DNA of 64,000 nucleotides from Methanococcus aeolicus Nankai-3 (GTDB lineage: Archaea > AGJL01 > Methanococci > Methanococcales > Methanococcaceae): assembly GCF_000017185.1 (NCBI RefSeq), contig NC_009635.1:932563-996562 (forward strand), given 5' to 3'. Both the position numbers and the translations under genes were made by a program. This document shows positions 32,382 to 43,287 of the stretch, in pieces (position 1 is the stretch's first letter; each line of letters starts with the position of its first letter). The notes below the pieces were generated by a model. The model saw only the letters and a program-made list of their open reading frames with translations. It ran no database searches and was not told where the DNA came from.

Positions 32382-33295
32382 TACCTCACCCCGATAGAGA
32401 ATATTAGTGCAAGTGTAGCTAAGGCGAATGATGACATTAGGAAAGATGTATTTCTAGGAAGTTTATATCTAACTCTGATAGATTCCATAATTCCTACGGC
32501 AAAAGCTATTACAAATATTCCAATTATAAATGCCAAATAATTTAAAGCCCCAATTCCAAAATCCACGGGAAATATTAATCTTGAAAGTATTCCACTAAAG
32601 AATAGGAATTTTAAAAATGTTCCTAATTCCATTAATCCCAAATCAGGACCACTATTATCTAATATCATTACTTCGTGAATCATAGTTAATTCTAAATGTG
32701 TATCTGGGTCATCTATTGGTTTTCTTGCATTTTCCACAATTAATACCATAAATAATACAATTATTGATATTATGGCAAATATTCCCGCTTGATTCCATAA
32801 TGTTTGAGCCCCTACACTACCCAACATGTCCAACAGACTGGGAGCTCCTGTAAGTTTTATCACCAATATGAATGTCATAAATAAAGAGCCTTCTGCCAAA
32901 AATGACATAAATGCCTCTCTACTAGCGCCCATTCCTTCAAATGAAGAAGCCGTGTTTAATGAGCTAAGAAGTAGAAAGAATCTACTTAAAGCAAATAAAT
33001 ACACCACCATAATAAAATCATATGCAAATGAAATTACTGGTTTTTCTCCTGCGATTGGAAAAAATAGGAGAGCCAATAAATATATGCTGGATATAATTAA
33101 GGGTGCAAATCTAAATACCCAGGTTGTGTTTTTACTGTATACCAGTCCTTTTTTTAAGAATCTTATTAAATCATAATATTTTATAAATACAGAAGGTCCT
33201 TTTTTACCCGCAGATAATGCCTTTACTTTATCAATCACACCAGGAAACAGCGGAGCAAGTGAAACCGTAAGTAAATAATATATTATAGATTCCAT
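32381..33295 (-). CDS. HyfC/HycD/NuoH-type membrane subunit (Ehr complex)
   Basis: The 304-residue protein has about eight membrane helices. The NuoH-family loops are visible: GVIDKVKALSAGKKGPSVF near the N-terminus, SSFEGMGASREAFMSFLAEG, and ARKPIDDPDTHLELTMIHE, which carries the acidic residues of the quinone-chamber-like region. It anchors the soluble large and small subunits. It starts 1 bp after the NuoL-like gene ends. Confidence 0.87.
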   Translation of the reverse strand: MESIIYYLLTVSLAPLFPGVIDKVKALSAGKKGPSVFIKYYDLIRFLKKGLVYSKNTTWVFRFAPLIISSIYLLALLFFPIAGEKPVISFAYDFIMVVYLFALSRFFLLLSSLNTASSFEGMGASREAFMSFLAEGSLFMTFILVIKLTGAPSLLDMLGSVGAQTLWNQAGIFAIISIIVLFMVLIVENARKPIDDPDTHLELTMIHEVMILDNSGPDLGLMELGTFLKFLFFSGILSRLIFPVDFGIGALNYLAFIIGIFVIAFAVGIMESIRVRYKLPRNTSFLMSSFALATLALIFSIGVR

Positions 33296-33296
33296 C

Positions 33297-35420
33297 TTAC
33301 CACCACATTATTAAATAAATATATGATAGGAGAAGCGATATGATTATAATCACATATCCCATATAATAGTTAAAGTTTCCATCTTTAAGATATCTAATTA
33401 CCGATAATCCAACTGAAATAGGTTTTATTAATAGTAATTCAAATACTGCCTCAGCCAAGTCTTTACTATGTGAATGATATTTGGCTTCATGTGGGAATAT
33501 TCCCTTGACAGGTTTTTCATGGGTTTTTATAATTACAAATGGTTTGAAGAATTCCACTATTGGACTAGCATATGATGATGCCGTATATTGCATCTTTGAA
33601 GTTGGATTACTGTATCCACAATCCCATGTGTATCCATCAACAATTTTGTTTTTGTAATATATCATTCTCAATACAACGAATAGAGATACCAAAGCTATTA
33701 AAATTATATAAACACCTGTTAGATTTGGAAATACCGATAATTGAGAGCATGCTGTAATTCCTGCAAGATTTGAACTATTTGCTATTTTTATAATTGGATT
33801 TACGAACAATATCGGAAAAATACCTATAATTATACAAATTAAAGCCAGTAGTATTTGAGGAACGCTCATAACATGTGGAGACGCTTTGGCATTTGCTGAT
33901 GCCTTTGTTTTAGGAGCTCCTAAAAAAGATATTCCCAATACCTTGGTGAAACATGCCGTTGCAAGGCCTCCAATAAGTACTAATGCAATGATGCCAAATG
34001 TAGATGCTATTAATAATCCAACTGAGTCATTAAGTCCATTGAAACCGCCCATATATATTAAAAGCTCACTTACAAATCCATTAAATGGGGGTATTCCCGA
34101 TATTGCAAGAGAACCTATAAGGAAAACCAAGCTTGTTGTAGGCATTCTCTTCATTAAACCCCCCATCCCTTCCAAAGAGTGTGTTCCTGTGGATTTTATC
34201 ATCGCACCTGCGCCCATAAATAATAATGATTTAAATAGTGCGTGATTTAGAATGTGGAGGAGAGCTCCTGCAAATCCCAACAAGGCTATGGTTTCGTTAT
34301 GATAATATTTTCCAATTAATCCAATGCCCAAACCTATCAATATAATACCTATGTTTTCAATACTAGAATATGCAAGCAATCTTTTAATATCGTGTTGGGC
34401 AAGGGCATAAGCCACCCCAAGAATTCCAGATAAGATACCTAATATTAACACCATATATCCAATGTAAATATTATTTATTCCAAGAAGCAATATGAGCATT
34501 ATAATTCCATAAATACCCATTTTAATCATAACACCAGACATTACTGCTGAAACATGACTTGGTGCCACAGGATGTGCATACGGTAGCCATGAGTGAAATG
34601 GAAATACTCCTGCTTTTGACGCAAAACCTACAAATCCAAGGAGAAATACTGCTATTTTTAAATAATCTGGCATGTTAGAAAATTGGTCAAAACTGATAGA
34701 ACCAGTAGCCACATATGCCAGGGCGAATGATGCGAATATAAACATTCCACCTGCATGAGTATATATTAAATAGATATATCCTGATTTTCTAACTTCCTCT
34801 TTGAATCCGTCAAACATGACTAATAGGAATGATGAAATGGACATTAATTCCCAAAATAATAAGAAAATAATACTGTTGTTTGAAATTGTAACTCCAACCA
34901 TTGAGGCTACAAGCACTGCAAAATTTAAATACTGAAATCCTGTTGCTAATTTTCTTTTTTTGTCGTCCATATATCCATAGCTATAAATTGCAGCCATGAT
35001 AGAAACCAATAGCACGACAGCTGAAAAGAACATTGATATTGGATCTATTTTAAAACTTATTGGAATTATGCTTTCAACCAAATATGTAAGTTCATAAGAT
35101 TTGTTATTTAATATTACCATAATTGCATTATATGTTCCAAATAATGAGCCCATTGAAATAATCAATATTGAAATTATTTTTGATAATTTGAACCATTTTG
35201 AAAATAAAACACCCAATAATCCACCCAATACAATAATTGATATACATATTAACATATTATCTCCAAATGGTAATTGTATAGCATTTAACCCAATAGTCAT
35301 ATTGGTGTTAAATCTAGATTCTGCCATTACAGGAGATATAAATGCCAATAATATGGCCAATATAACAAATATACTTATTGATTTAACCTTTAAATTTAAT
35401 TTTGGTTTTATAATATCCAT
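33297..35420 (-). CDS. HyfB/NuoL-type proton-pumping membrane subunit (Ehr complex)
   Basis: The 707-residue protein has about sixteen membrane segments and the NuoL/MrpA core: LLFWELMSISSFLLV, SKAGVFPFHSWLPYAHPVAPS and LLAYSSIENIGIILIG. It is the first gene of the complex. I chose the ATG at 35420 (MDIIKPK), preceded by GTGGTTAAG; the open frame continues 16 codons upstream without a binding site. The set NuoL-, NuoH-, HyfE- and NuoN-like followed by large and small subunits is the Hyf-type layout minus HyfD. Confidence 0.85.
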   Translation of the reverse strand: MDIIKPKLNLKVKSISIFVILAILLAFISPVMAESRFNTNMTIGLNAIQLPFGDNMLICISIIVLGGLLGVLFSKWFKLSKIISILIISMGSLFGTYNAIMVILNNKSYELTYLVESIIPISFKIDPISMFFSAVVLLVSIMAAIYSYGYMDDKKRKLATGFQYLNFAVLVASMVGVTISNNSIIFLLFWELMSISSFLLVMFDGFKEEVRKSGYIYLIYTHAGGMFIFASFALAYVATGSISFDQFSNMPDYLKIAVFLLGFVGFASKAGVFPFHSWLPYAHPVAPSHVSAVMSGVMIKMGIYGIIMLILLLGINNIYIGYMVLILGILSGILGVAYALAQHDIKRLLAYSSIENIGIILIGLGIGLIGKYYHNETIALLGFAGALLHILNHALFKSLLFMGAGAMIKSTGTHSLEGMGGLMKRMPTTSLVFLIGSLAISGIPPFNGFVSELLIYMGGFNGLNDSVGLLIASTFGIIALVLIGGLATACFTKVLGISFLGAPKTKASANAKASPHVMSVPQILLALICIIIGIFPILFVNPIIKIANSSNLAGITACSQLSVFPNLTGVYIILIALVSLFVVLRMIYYKNKIVDGYTWDCGYSNPTSKMQYTASSYASPIVEFFKPFVIIKTHEKPVKGIFPHEAKYHSHSKDLAEAVFELLLIKPISVGLSVIRYLKDGNFNYYMGYVIIIISLLLSYIYLIMWW

Positions 35421-35710
35421 CTTAACCACATCTTTTAACTTTGTATGGTTATTCAGGTTATCATACATAATATATAACTGTTTCGAAAGTTAAGAATTAT
35501 TTAATGTAGTTAAACATAAGTTTAATAAAAAAAAAACTAATAAAAAATTATGATACGATCAGAAATAATTTACACTACCATATCTATGTCGCTGAATACT
35601 GTATTTTATTAATATGAACAATATATATTATTAAGAACTTTGGAGAACAAACTTTCTAAACATACCATAAATAAAGATATGGCGTCAAATAAAAAATAAA
35701 AATAATTTAT

Positions 35711-38431
35711 TTATTGAATAATGGCAATACTATCGATTAATCCATCAATATTCACAGTTTCTACAATTTCCCCACCACTAAATAAAGCCCTTTTAACATC
35801 TTTAACATGTTCTTTTGTTAATAAACCAAATTCAGATTCAAATCCATCTTTTAATATTTTTTCAATGGTTTCATTGTCTGCATTTTTAACGAAATCCATA
35901 ACTTTTTTAGAATCTTTTTTAAATTCTGGACCTATTTTTGATTTATTTGGTATGATTTCAGATATTTTATGCTCCAATTCTGGTTTTCCATTTATTATTT
36001 TTAATTCATTTATATTTAGAGTTCCTTTTATATCTTCTACAACTTTTAATAGTCCCTCATAATCATGGTTGTTGGTGTATATCTCAACGCGTTCCAATGG
36101 AGCATTTAAAGGCATTCCTTTATTAGATTTATATCTTCTTATTGAAACTATGGTATTTTTAGCAATTTCTCCATCGTTTTCATTTTCTTGGCTTATGCTG
36201 TTTTTATCCACTTTGCACCATGACCCATGTAAGTCATCGATTTTATATATTTCTCCCACAATATCAGAGAAGTGCGGAGTAAATGGTGCCATAAGCTTTA
36301 ATACGGTTGTAATTACTGTGTATAATGTATATTGGGCATTGAATTTACTAATTTTTGCCTTTTCGCTGTCCTCTTTGTTGTATAATCTGTATTTAACCAT
36401 TTCAATATAGTTATCGCATAAATCATGCCATACGAATTTTTCAATATCTCCAACTGTGTTAAATTTATAATTTTCCAAATCATTTGATACATTTTCAATT
36501 AATCTATTTAATTTACTTAGTATCCACAAATCCACAGGATTATCTACATTTACACAATTACATGGATTAGATATTTCAACATCATTGCCACCAACGATTA
36601 ATTTAATTTTAGAATCATTTATGCTATTTTTAATGGTTTCAATGGTTTCGTCATCTAAATTCATCTTTGCAAATCTTGAAGCGTTCCAGAATTTTCTTAA
36701 AAATCTATATCCGTAATCCACTTCCTTCCATGCAAATGGAACATCATTTCCAATTGTGCTATTTGATGCCCACAATCTAAGTGCATCTGCCCCATAGTCT
36801 TTTGTAATTTCAAATGGCTCTACTACATTGCCCCTACTTTTACTCATTTTATGGCCATCTTCACCAAATACCATTCCATTTATTACAATTTCATCCCATG
36901 GTTTTTTATCTGTGAGTGCAATTGATTTTATTATGGTATAAAATGCCCATGTTCTTATAATATCATGTCCTTGTGGTCTTAATTGAACGGGGTACCGTTT
37001 ATTAAAGAATTCATTGTTTGTTTCCCATTCTGTTATTGCCATTGGAGTAATAGAAGAATCCATCCAAGTATCCAATACATCTGTTTCAGGAGTTAAATTT
37101 TTATTTCCACATTTACATGTATATGGGCATTCTTTTGTTGGATCAATTGGCAAATCTTCCTCCTTAGCTACAATTACTTCCCCACAATCTTTACAATACC
37201 ATACTGGAATTGGTGTAGCAAATAATCTTTGTCTGCTTATGCACCAATCCCAACCCATGTCTTTAATCCATTGTAATAATCTTGTTTTCATATGTTCAGG
37301 AGTCCATTTAATTTCATTTGTGGCTTTTTCTACCATATCAAGTAATTCCTTTACATTTACAAACCATTGGTCGCCCACAATAATCTCAATTGGAGTTTTA
37401 CATCTCCAACATACTCCAACATTTTGTTCCAATGGGTCTTGTTTTATTAAATATCCTTCCTCTTTCAAATCATTTATTATTTGTTTTTTTGCGTCCTCGG
37501 TGGTCATTCCTGCATATTTTCCACAAATCTCGGACAATTCTCCTTTTTCAGTTATTGCCTCTTTAACTTCCAAATTATGTCTATTTACCCATACAACATC
37601 TGTTTTATCTCCGAATGTACATACCATTACAACCCCTGTTCCGAAGTCCATTTCTACATCTTTATCGGGATATACTTTTACTTCATGATTAAATAATGGA
37701 ACTTTAACTGTTTTTCCAACTACATCTTCATATCTTTTGTCCTCAGGATTTACCACAATACCCACACAAGCCGCCAATAATTCTGGTCTGGATGTGGCTA
37801 TTTCTAAATATTTATTTTCATCTTCGGCATATGTGAATTTTATATGATTTAAATATGATTTTCTATCTTTATATTCAACTTCGGCAAAGGCAATTGCTGT
37901 TTGACATCTTGGACACCAATTTACGGGGTGCTTTCCCCTATAAACTAAATTATCTTTATGCATCTTTACAAATGCCGTCTGGGATTTCTTTACATATTCT
38001 GGACTCATTGTTATATATTCCCGATCCCAATCAATAGATATACCGAGGGAATTAATTTGTTCCCTCATTTTTTCAATATTTTCGTCGGTTAATTCAATAC
38101 ATAATTTTCTAAATTCATGCCTATCTATATCTGTTTTTGTTATTCCGTGAATTTCCTCAACCTTTACCTCTGTTGGCAATCCATGGCAGTCCCATCCTTG
38201 CGGAAATAACACATCATAATTATTCATTCTTTTAAATCTTGCTATTATGTCCATGTAGGTCCAATTTAAAGCATGCCCTAAATGCATTCTTCCCGTTGGA
38301 TATGGTGGCGGGGTATCTATAATATAAGGCGGTCTTTTTTCATCATCATCAAATTTATAAATTTTTTGTTCCAACCATTTTTTTTGTATTTCTTTTTCAA
38401 TGTTTATATCATATTCTTTATTCATTTCCAT
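35711..38431 (-). CDS. valS: Valyl-tRNA synthetase
   Basis: The 906-residue class Ia synthetase has the HIGH-type motif [14 protein letters not shown] near residue 45, the KMSKS loop in [14 protein letters not shown], and an editing domain between them with [10 protein letters not shown]. It charges tRNA-Val; a tRNA-Val(UAC) gene is in this window at 45735. Two ATGs lie close together; the first (38431) has GAGGG at the right distance. ileS follows upstream beyond a tRNA-Leu gene. Confidence 0.96.
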   Translation of the reverse strand: MEMNKEYDINIEKEIQKKWLEQKIYKFDDDEKRPPYIIDTPPPYPTGRMHLGHALNWTYMDIIARFKRMNNYDVLFPQGWDCHGLPTEVKVEEIHGITKTDIDRHEFRKLCIELTDENIEKMREQINSLGISIDWDREYITMSPEYVKKSQTAFVKMHKDNLVYRGKHPVNWCPRCQTAIAFAEVEYKDRKSYLNHIKFTYAEDENKYLEIATSRPELLAACVGIVVNPEDKRYEDVVGKTVKVPLFNHEVKVYPDKDVEMDFGTGVVMVCTFGDKTDVVWVNRHNLEVKEAITEKGELSEICGKYAGMTTEDAKKQIINDLKEEGYLIKQDPLEQNVGVCWRCKTPIEIIVGDQWFVNVKELLDMVEKATNEIKWTPEHMKTRLLQWIKDMGWDWCISRQRLFATPIPVWYCKDCGEVIVAKEEDLPIDPTKECPYTCKCGNKNLTPETDVLDTWMDSSITPMAITEWETNNEFFNKRYPVQLRPQGHDIIRTWAFYTIIKSIALTDKKPWDEIVINGMVFGEDGHKMSKSRGNVVEPFEITKDYGADALRLWASNSTIGNDVPFAWKEVDYGYRFLRKFWNASRFAKMNLDDETIETIKNSINDSKIKLIVGGNDVEISNPCNCVNVDNPVDLWILSKLNRLIENVSNDLENYKFNTVGDIEKFVWHDLCDNYIEMVKYRLYNKEDSEKAKISKFNAQYTLYTVITTVLKLMAPFTPHFSDIVGEIYKIDDLHGSWCKVDKNSISQENENDGEIAKNTIVSIRRYKSNKGMPLNAPLERVEIYTNNHDYEGLLKVVEDIKGTLNINELKIINGKPELEHKISEIIPNKSKIGPEFKKDSKKVMDFVKNADNETIEKILKDGFESEFGLLTKEHVKDVKRALFSGGEIVETVNIDGLIDSIAIIQ

Positions 38432-38624
38432 GATTTCCCTCGTGCTTAGTAATTTTATATAGTTGGCATAAAACTATAAAATTAAGATATGCAATTAATA
38501 TATAATAATATTAGTATATTACTAAAATATACCATCAAAATATAAAATAATAACTATTATTATATTTTAGAAACATTGTGATTATATAATAATATATAAT
38601 ATTATATATTTAGTTAAATAGATA

Positions 38625-38641
38625 ACCGAAAAGTATATATA
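38625..38641 (+). promoter_or_regulatory. tRNA-Leu promoter
   Basis: ACCGAAAAGTATATATA is a strong archaeal BRE/TATA. About 22-25 bp downstream, ATGCGAGT at 38662 resembles the methanococcal box B start-site sequence, leaving a leader of about 14 nt before the tRNA. Confidence 0.75.
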
Positions 38642-38675
38642 TGATGAATGTATATGTTAAGATGCGAGTAGAAGA

Positions 38676-38760
38676 GCAGGGGTTGCCAAGCCTGGCCAAC
38701 GGCGCTGGACTTAAGATCCAGTCTCATAGGAGTTCGGGGGTTCAAATCCCTTCCCCTGCA
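38676..38760 (+). tRNA. tRNA-Leu (anticodon UAA)
   Basis: The acceptor stem GCAGGGG/CCCCTGC, the D arm GCC...GGC, and the anticodon stem CTGGA/TCCAG around the loop CTTAAGA (anticodon TAA) are clear, as is the TTCAAAT T loop. A long variable arm marks it as class II. The discriminator base is A and CCA is not encoded. There is no intron. Confidence 0.95.
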
Positions 38761-38788
38761 TATTTTCGAATGAAATAAGAAAATCGTA

Positions 38789-38810
38789 GAAATTTTCAAA
38801 GGAAAATTTC
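38789..38810. repeat. Hairpin downstream of tRNA-Leu
   Basis: A 9-bp perfect stem (GAAATTTTC / GAAAATTTC) with an AAAG loop, followed by a run of T. It may help end the tRNA transcript or may belong to the short-hairpin family. Confidence 0.5.
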
Positions 38811-38969
38811 GAGATTTTTTTATAGGCTATAATATTTATTAATTTAAATTTATGATTATAATTTAATATATATTTGATAAAATAGTAAAAATAACAATTT
38901 TATAAGAAATAAATAATAAAAAAATAAAAATAGTTAAATGGTCGGGAGCTCCCAAACCCACAATATTAT

Positions 38970-41900
38970 TTAATTCTTTTTAACTCCTATTTTCAAATTA
39001 TAAACTTCACCGTTTGGTGTTTTTATATTCCATTCTTGAATATTATCACATTCAATAGTAGGCTCAAATGTTCCTCTTACTTCTTTTTCTATGTCTTTTA
39101 ATGCATCTTCATTAAATTCGATGCCTTCCATTGTTATCTTTATTTTTTCCTCAATGTCTAAATCCATATCTTTTCTCATTGATTGAATTCTTCTTATTAC
39201 TTCTCGTTTAAGTCCATCTTTTATAATTTCTTCCGTCAATTCTATGTCAATATAAACACTTCCTTTTCGGAGCTCCATACCAACAATGTTATCAGGAATA
39301 TCTATTTTAAATTCAACATGTTCTGGTTTAATTGTAAATCCATCTATTGTTATTTCTCCCTCTGCCAATTTATCCTTTAATTCTTTTGGATTTTGAGAGT
39401 TTAAAATTTTTACAACAGCTGGAACATCACTTTTAAAGGAAGCCCCTAATGTTCTGAAATTTGGTTTTAACGATATATTTCCTTCAAATTCTTTAACTTC
39501 TATATTTTTAACATTTCCTTGTTCCTTTATAATATAATGATATTTATTTACAATATCCCCAAGTTCATTTGGTAATATTATTTTTGATATTGGATATCTA
39601 AGTGTGTATTTTACCTTATCTCTTCCTTTAAGTATTGCATCTACAATTTCCCTTGCTGTTTCAATACCTTCTTCTACCTCTTTATTTATGTATTCCTCTT
39701 CGACCACAATTTTTGTCATGAATATACTTTGTGGCATACCCTCGATTTTCAAGTTTTGATATATTTTTTCGCTTATATGTGGTGCAACTGGTGCCAATAT
39801 TACGACCAATTTCATTAACACATAATAAAGGGTTTGATATGCTGAAAGTTTGTCAGGGTCTTCTTTTTCCATCCAAGTTCTGTTCCTTATAAGTTTAATA
39901 TACCATCTACTTAAATCATTTAATATAAAGTCCCTAACTTTCCAAGTATATTCGTGAAGATGCGGAATCTCTAAAACTTCAATTGCTTCTTTTGTTAAGG
40001 AGTTTATTTTACTTATTATCCATTTATCCTCATCTCTTAAATAATTGAAATATTCCTCATTTGGACTGAAATCATCAAGAACCATATAATTAACTGCAAA
40101 TGAATAAGAATTCCAAAGAGTATTAAATACACTTTTTACATCATTCATTTCACCAATTGAAAATCTTAAATCCTCCCATGCCTTATTTGCACTAAGTAAA
40201 TAAAATCTTAATAAATCAGCTCCAAATTCCTCAACAACATCATCAGGATTTACCACATTTCCAATACTTTTACTCATCTTTTCCCCAGTTTCGTCGAGGG
40301 TGAATCCATGCATCATACATTTTTTATATGGGATGTCATCGAATACAATTTCACTAAGGGCATGTTGGGAGTAAAACCATTTTGTAACTTGGTCATTTCC
40401 TTCTACAATGAAATCTGCCTTTTTTAATTCTTTTGCATTTATTGAAGCGTAAGGAGCTAATCCAGAGTCATACCAAACATCAAGAACATCCGGAGTTCTT
40501 TTCATTTCACAACCGCAATCACATTTCATTATAATTTTATCAACGGTTGGTTTGTGTAAATCGTCATTAATTGGAATATCATTTATCATTTCCTGTTTTA
40601 ATTCCTCAACACTTCCAATTATTTTATATTTTCCACAGTCCTTATTTTCACAAATCCAAATTGGAAGTGGTATTCCCCAATATCTTTGTCGGCTTATATT
40701 CCAATCCCCAACAAATTTAACACCATTTATATATCGAGTTTCTACCCAGTTTGGAACCCAGTCAGTGTTTTTAGCATGTTCTACTATATTATTTTTAATT
40801 TTAGAAATATTTAAAAACCATTGTTCTGTGCTTCTGAATAATAACGGGGTTTTACACCTCCAACAGTGCGGGTATGTGTGCTTTTTCTTTCCGGCATTTA
40901 CTATTAAATTTTTATCAGTTAGGGTAGCAATTATATCTTCATCTGCATCTTTTACAAATACTCCTTTCCATTTTCCCTCTACATATTTTCCTTCGTCATC
41001 AATTGGAGAGTAAATTGGTGAATTATATTTTTTACCAACTTCAAAATCCTCCTCCCCAAATCCTGGGGCAGTATGAACTAACCCGGTTCCTCCGTCTAAA
41101 CTAACATGCTCCCCCAATACTATGGTATGAACTTTTTCTAATTGGAAAAACTCTTTTTGTCTTTCATTTTCTTCCAATAATGCAGGAACATATTTTATTC
41201 CCTCTAATTCTTTCCCTTTTACCTTTTTAACTATGTTGTATGACTTAATATTATTTTGTTTTTTTGCCAGTTTAATTACGGCTTCAACTAATGCTTCTGC
41301 AATTACCCATGTTTCTTTTCGTTCATTGTCAAATATTACTTCAACAAATCCATAGTCAAATTCGGGATTTACGGCAATTAATAAGTTTGATATTAATGTC
41401 CATGGCGTAGTCGTCCAAATTACAAAATATGTATTTGGGTATGAATTATCATCGGCCACTTTAAATTTAACATACACAGAAGGGTCTAAAACATCTTGAT
41501 ATTCTCCCCTTACCTCGTGTTCTGCCAATGAGGTTTCACATCGTGGGCACCAATATCCAACCCTTAAATCTTTTGATAATAATTCTTTTTCGTGGGCTCT
41601 TTTTAAACTCCACCAACCAGCTTCAATATAATCATTTTTAATTGGTAGATAGGCATTTTCCCAGTCGAGCCATATTCCTAAATTTTTAAATTGGTTTTCC
41701 ATTACCTCTTTATTATTTAAGGCGAATTCTTTACATTTTTCAATAAATACATCAGTTCCTACTTTTGTTTCGATGTCCTTCTTTGATTGCAAATTAAATT
41801 CATGCTCTACCTTTACCTCAATAGGTAGTCCATGCATATCCCAACCTGCTTTATCAAGCACATTGTAGTTTTGCATTCTTTTAAATCTTAATACGGTATC

Positions 41901-42092
41901 TTTTATTGTCTTATTCCAAGCTGTTCCCAAATGTATGGACCCAGAACAATATGGCGGACCATCTACAAAATAGTAATCTGGATAATTTTCATTTAATTTT
42001 TTTACTTTTTGGTATATCTCATTATTTTCCCAAAATTCTTTTATTTCTTTATCCATCTCTCTAAAATCTACTTTCCCTTTTATCTCTTTCAT
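38970..42092 (-). CDS. ileS: Isoleucyl-tRNA synthetase
   Basis: The 1040-residue class Ia synthetase has the HIGH-type motif PYCSGSIHLGTAWN near residue 50 and KMSKS in EKMSKSIGNVVNP. The CP1 editing domain lies between, with TWVIAEALV and TAPGFGEED, and a zinc-binding C-terminal part follows. Its length is typical of archaea. The start is the ATG at 42092, fixed by GGTGAAT; the TTG one codon before is within the spacer. It lies 23 bp downstream of a DUF356 gene. Confidence 0.96.
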   Translation of the reverse strand: MKEIKGKVDFREMDKEIKEFWENNEIYQKVKKLNENYPDYYFVDGPPYCSGSIHLGTAWNKTIKDTVLRFKRMQNYNVLDKAGWDMHGLPIEVKVEHEFNLQSKKDIETKVGTDVFIEKCKEFALNNKEVMENQFKNLGIWLDWENAYLPIKNDYIEAGWWSLKRAHEKELLSKDLRVGYWCPRCETSLAEHEVRGEYQDVLDPSVYVKFKVADDNSYPNTYFVIWTTTPWTLISNLLIAVNPEFDYGFVEVIFDNERKETWVIAEALVEAVIKLAKKQNNIKSYNIVKKVKGKELEGIKYVPALLEENERQKEFFQLEKVHTIVLGEHVSLDGGTGLVHTAPGFGEEDFEVGKKYNSPIYSPIDDEGKYVEGKWKGVFVKDADEDIIATLTDKNLIVNAGKKKHTYPHCWRCKTPLLFRSTEQWFLNISKIKNNIVEHAKNTDWVPNWVETRYINGVKFVGDWNISRQRYWGIPLPIWICENKDCGKYKIIGSVEELKQEMINDIPINDDLHKPTVDKIIMKCDCGCEMKRTPDVLDVWYDSGLAPYASINAKELKKADFIVEGNDQVTKWFYSQHALSEIVFDDIPYKKCMMHGFTLDETGEKMSKSIGNVVNPDDVVEEFGADLLRFYLLSANKAWEDLRFSIGEMNDVKSVFNTLWNSYSFAVNYMVLDDFSPNEEYFNYLRDEDKWIISKINSLTKEAIEVLEIPHLHEYTWKVRDFILNDLSRWYIKLIRNRTWMEKEDPDKLSAYQTLYYVLMKLVVILAPVAPHISEKIYQNLKIEGMPQSIFMTKIVVEEEYINKEVEEGIETAREIVDAILKGRDKVKYTLRYPISKIILPNELGDIVNKYHYIIKEQGNVKNIEVKEFEGNISLKPNFRTLGASFKSDVPAVVKILNSQNPKELKDKLAEGEITIDGFTIKPEHVEFKIDIPDNIVGMELRKGSVYIDIELTEEIIKDGLKREVIRRIQSMRKDMDLDIEEKIKITMEGIEFNEDALKDIEKEVRGTFEPTIECDNIQEWNIKTPNGEVYNLKIGVKKN

Positions 42093-42115
42093 CAATTCAC
42101 CTATTAGTATTATTT

Positions 42116-42592
42116 TTATTTTTGACTATTTGATTTGGATTTAGGTTTGGATTTAGGTTTTGAACCTCTTTTTCTATCATATTTTGGTTTTTTAAATTTA
42201 TTTGACTTATTTGATTTGGATTTTTCTTTTTCTTCGGCATCTACTTCCATTTTACTTTTATAGTATCCTTTCAATGATGGCATTTTTGGAAAGTCTTCAA
42301 TAAGGTATTTGTATGGCTCATGCCTTTCACTTATAATTGTAATATGGGCAGGAGGGTGGATTTTCCTTATTTTATCAATTGCTCTTGGGGCATTTTCTTT
42401 TATTTTAACCAAACATGCATTTATACATGGTTTCTTAATATCTCCCAATACATATTTTAAAAGTTCATCAGCTGCCTCAGGAACCATAATTTTAGGTTTT
42501 CCTTCTATTGTCAATTTAGCATGCCTGTGGATATCTGCCAGTGCATTTTTAATTTTTTCGTAGTTGTCTCCTCTTATGAGTAATAGCACCAT
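42116..42592 (-). CDS. DUF356 family protein (methanogen-specific)
   Basis: The first 110 residues match DUF356, a family found in methanogens, starting MVLLLIRGDNYEKIKNALAD and continuing with PEAADELLKYVLGDI. The function is unknown. The last 45 residues are a Lys/Ser/Pro repeat tail (PKSKPKSKS), encoded by near-repeats of TTAGGTTTGGAT. The short gap to ileS suggests cotranscription. Confidence 0.8.
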   Translation of the reverse strand: MVLLLIRGDNYEKIKNALADIHRHAKLTIEGKPKIMVPEAADELLKYVLGDIKKPCINACLVKIKENAPRAIDKIRKIHPPAHITIISERHEPYKYLIEDFPKMPSLKGYYKSKMEVDAEEKEKSKSNKSNKFKKPKYDRKRGSKPKSKPKSKSNSQK

Positions 42593-42677
42593 ATTAATTC
42601 ACCGTGTTTCGTTGTGATGGATTTACAATCCAGCATTAAATATGTATTTCGTATAGATATTATGGAGCTCCGTAAAT

Positions 42678-42817
42678 AATATAGTAAATCGACGGACATT
42701 TGTCATAAACTCCATTATGTATTAACCTTAATTACAGTTTAATTACTATTTAGAACATTATATATCCTTAATTATTTAGAACCTATAAATGACAGTTAAT
42801 TGTCGATTCACCATATA
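42678..42817. repeat. MITE-like element, copy E, with target duplication
   Basis: This 140-bp unit begins AATATAGTAAATCGACGG and ends, read on the other strand, TATATGGTGAATCGAC. The inverted repeats extend over about 26 bp with mismatches and end in GTCAT on both sides. It is flanked by identical 10-bp direct repeats CTCCGTAAAT (42668-42677 and 42818-42827), the expected footprint of insertion. The ends are related to those of copies B and D but form a separate subtype. It contains no ORF. Confidence 0.75.
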
Positions 42818-42848
42818 CTCCGTAAATCTATATTATCGTAGTTATATA

Positions 42849-43264
42849 TTATACATCATATACAACACTATCTTTTTTAAATGTTTTTAATTGTTGTATG
42901 TTCGGAGCTCCGAAAAATATATCATTGTCGAGCTCTTTTAAAATTTTTTCAACAGTTTGTTTTAGTTTTGGGAGCTCCTCTTTAATAATAAACCATGTAG
43001 TTTCATAATCTACTCCAAAGTATTTATGAATTAAAATATTTCTAAATCCGATTATTTTTTCCACGGGATTTCAGAATATTCCTCTCTAATCTCAACGGGC
43101 ACATATTTTGATGCCTCGCCTATTATTTCTAAATTTCTTGTAATGGCATCCACTAAAAGCTCATTTTTAATAAAATCTTCAAATTCAATATTGTTTATCC
43201 ATCTTTCTATTTTACTTGCAGAATTTAAGATGTCCCACAAAAATTTTTTAGCATCCCTTTTCAG
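42849..43264 (-). pseudogene. HepT-like toxin (DUF86), frameshifted
   Basis: The reading frame from LKRDAKKFLWDIL through VDAITRNLEIIGEAS to EIPWKK stops at TAA, and the next frame resumes IIGFRNILIHKYFGVDYETTW. In an intact HepT these are continuous (EIPW..IIGFRN..IHxYF); RNILIHKY carries the RX4-6H RNase motif. One A is missing from an A6 run at about 43056. No good start codon remains: the frame opens at CTG, next to an inserted hairpin (43265-43283). Two GGAGCTCC sites follow. It pairs with the MntA gene upstream. Confidence 0.8.
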
Positions 43265-43283
43265 GTAAAATCTACGATTTTAC
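43265..43283. repeat. Short hairpin between mntA and hepT
   Basis: GTAAAATC and GATTTTAC form an 8-bp stem with a TAC loop, located exactly where a HepT start codon would be expected. The adjoining CTACGCTTCGCTCCG forms the end of mntA. Confidence 0.65.
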
Positions 43284-43287
43284 TACT

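Noticed and set aside
37014-37688. 224-codon plus-strand open frame
   Set aside because: It lies wholly opposite valS, has no binding site and no recognisable product.
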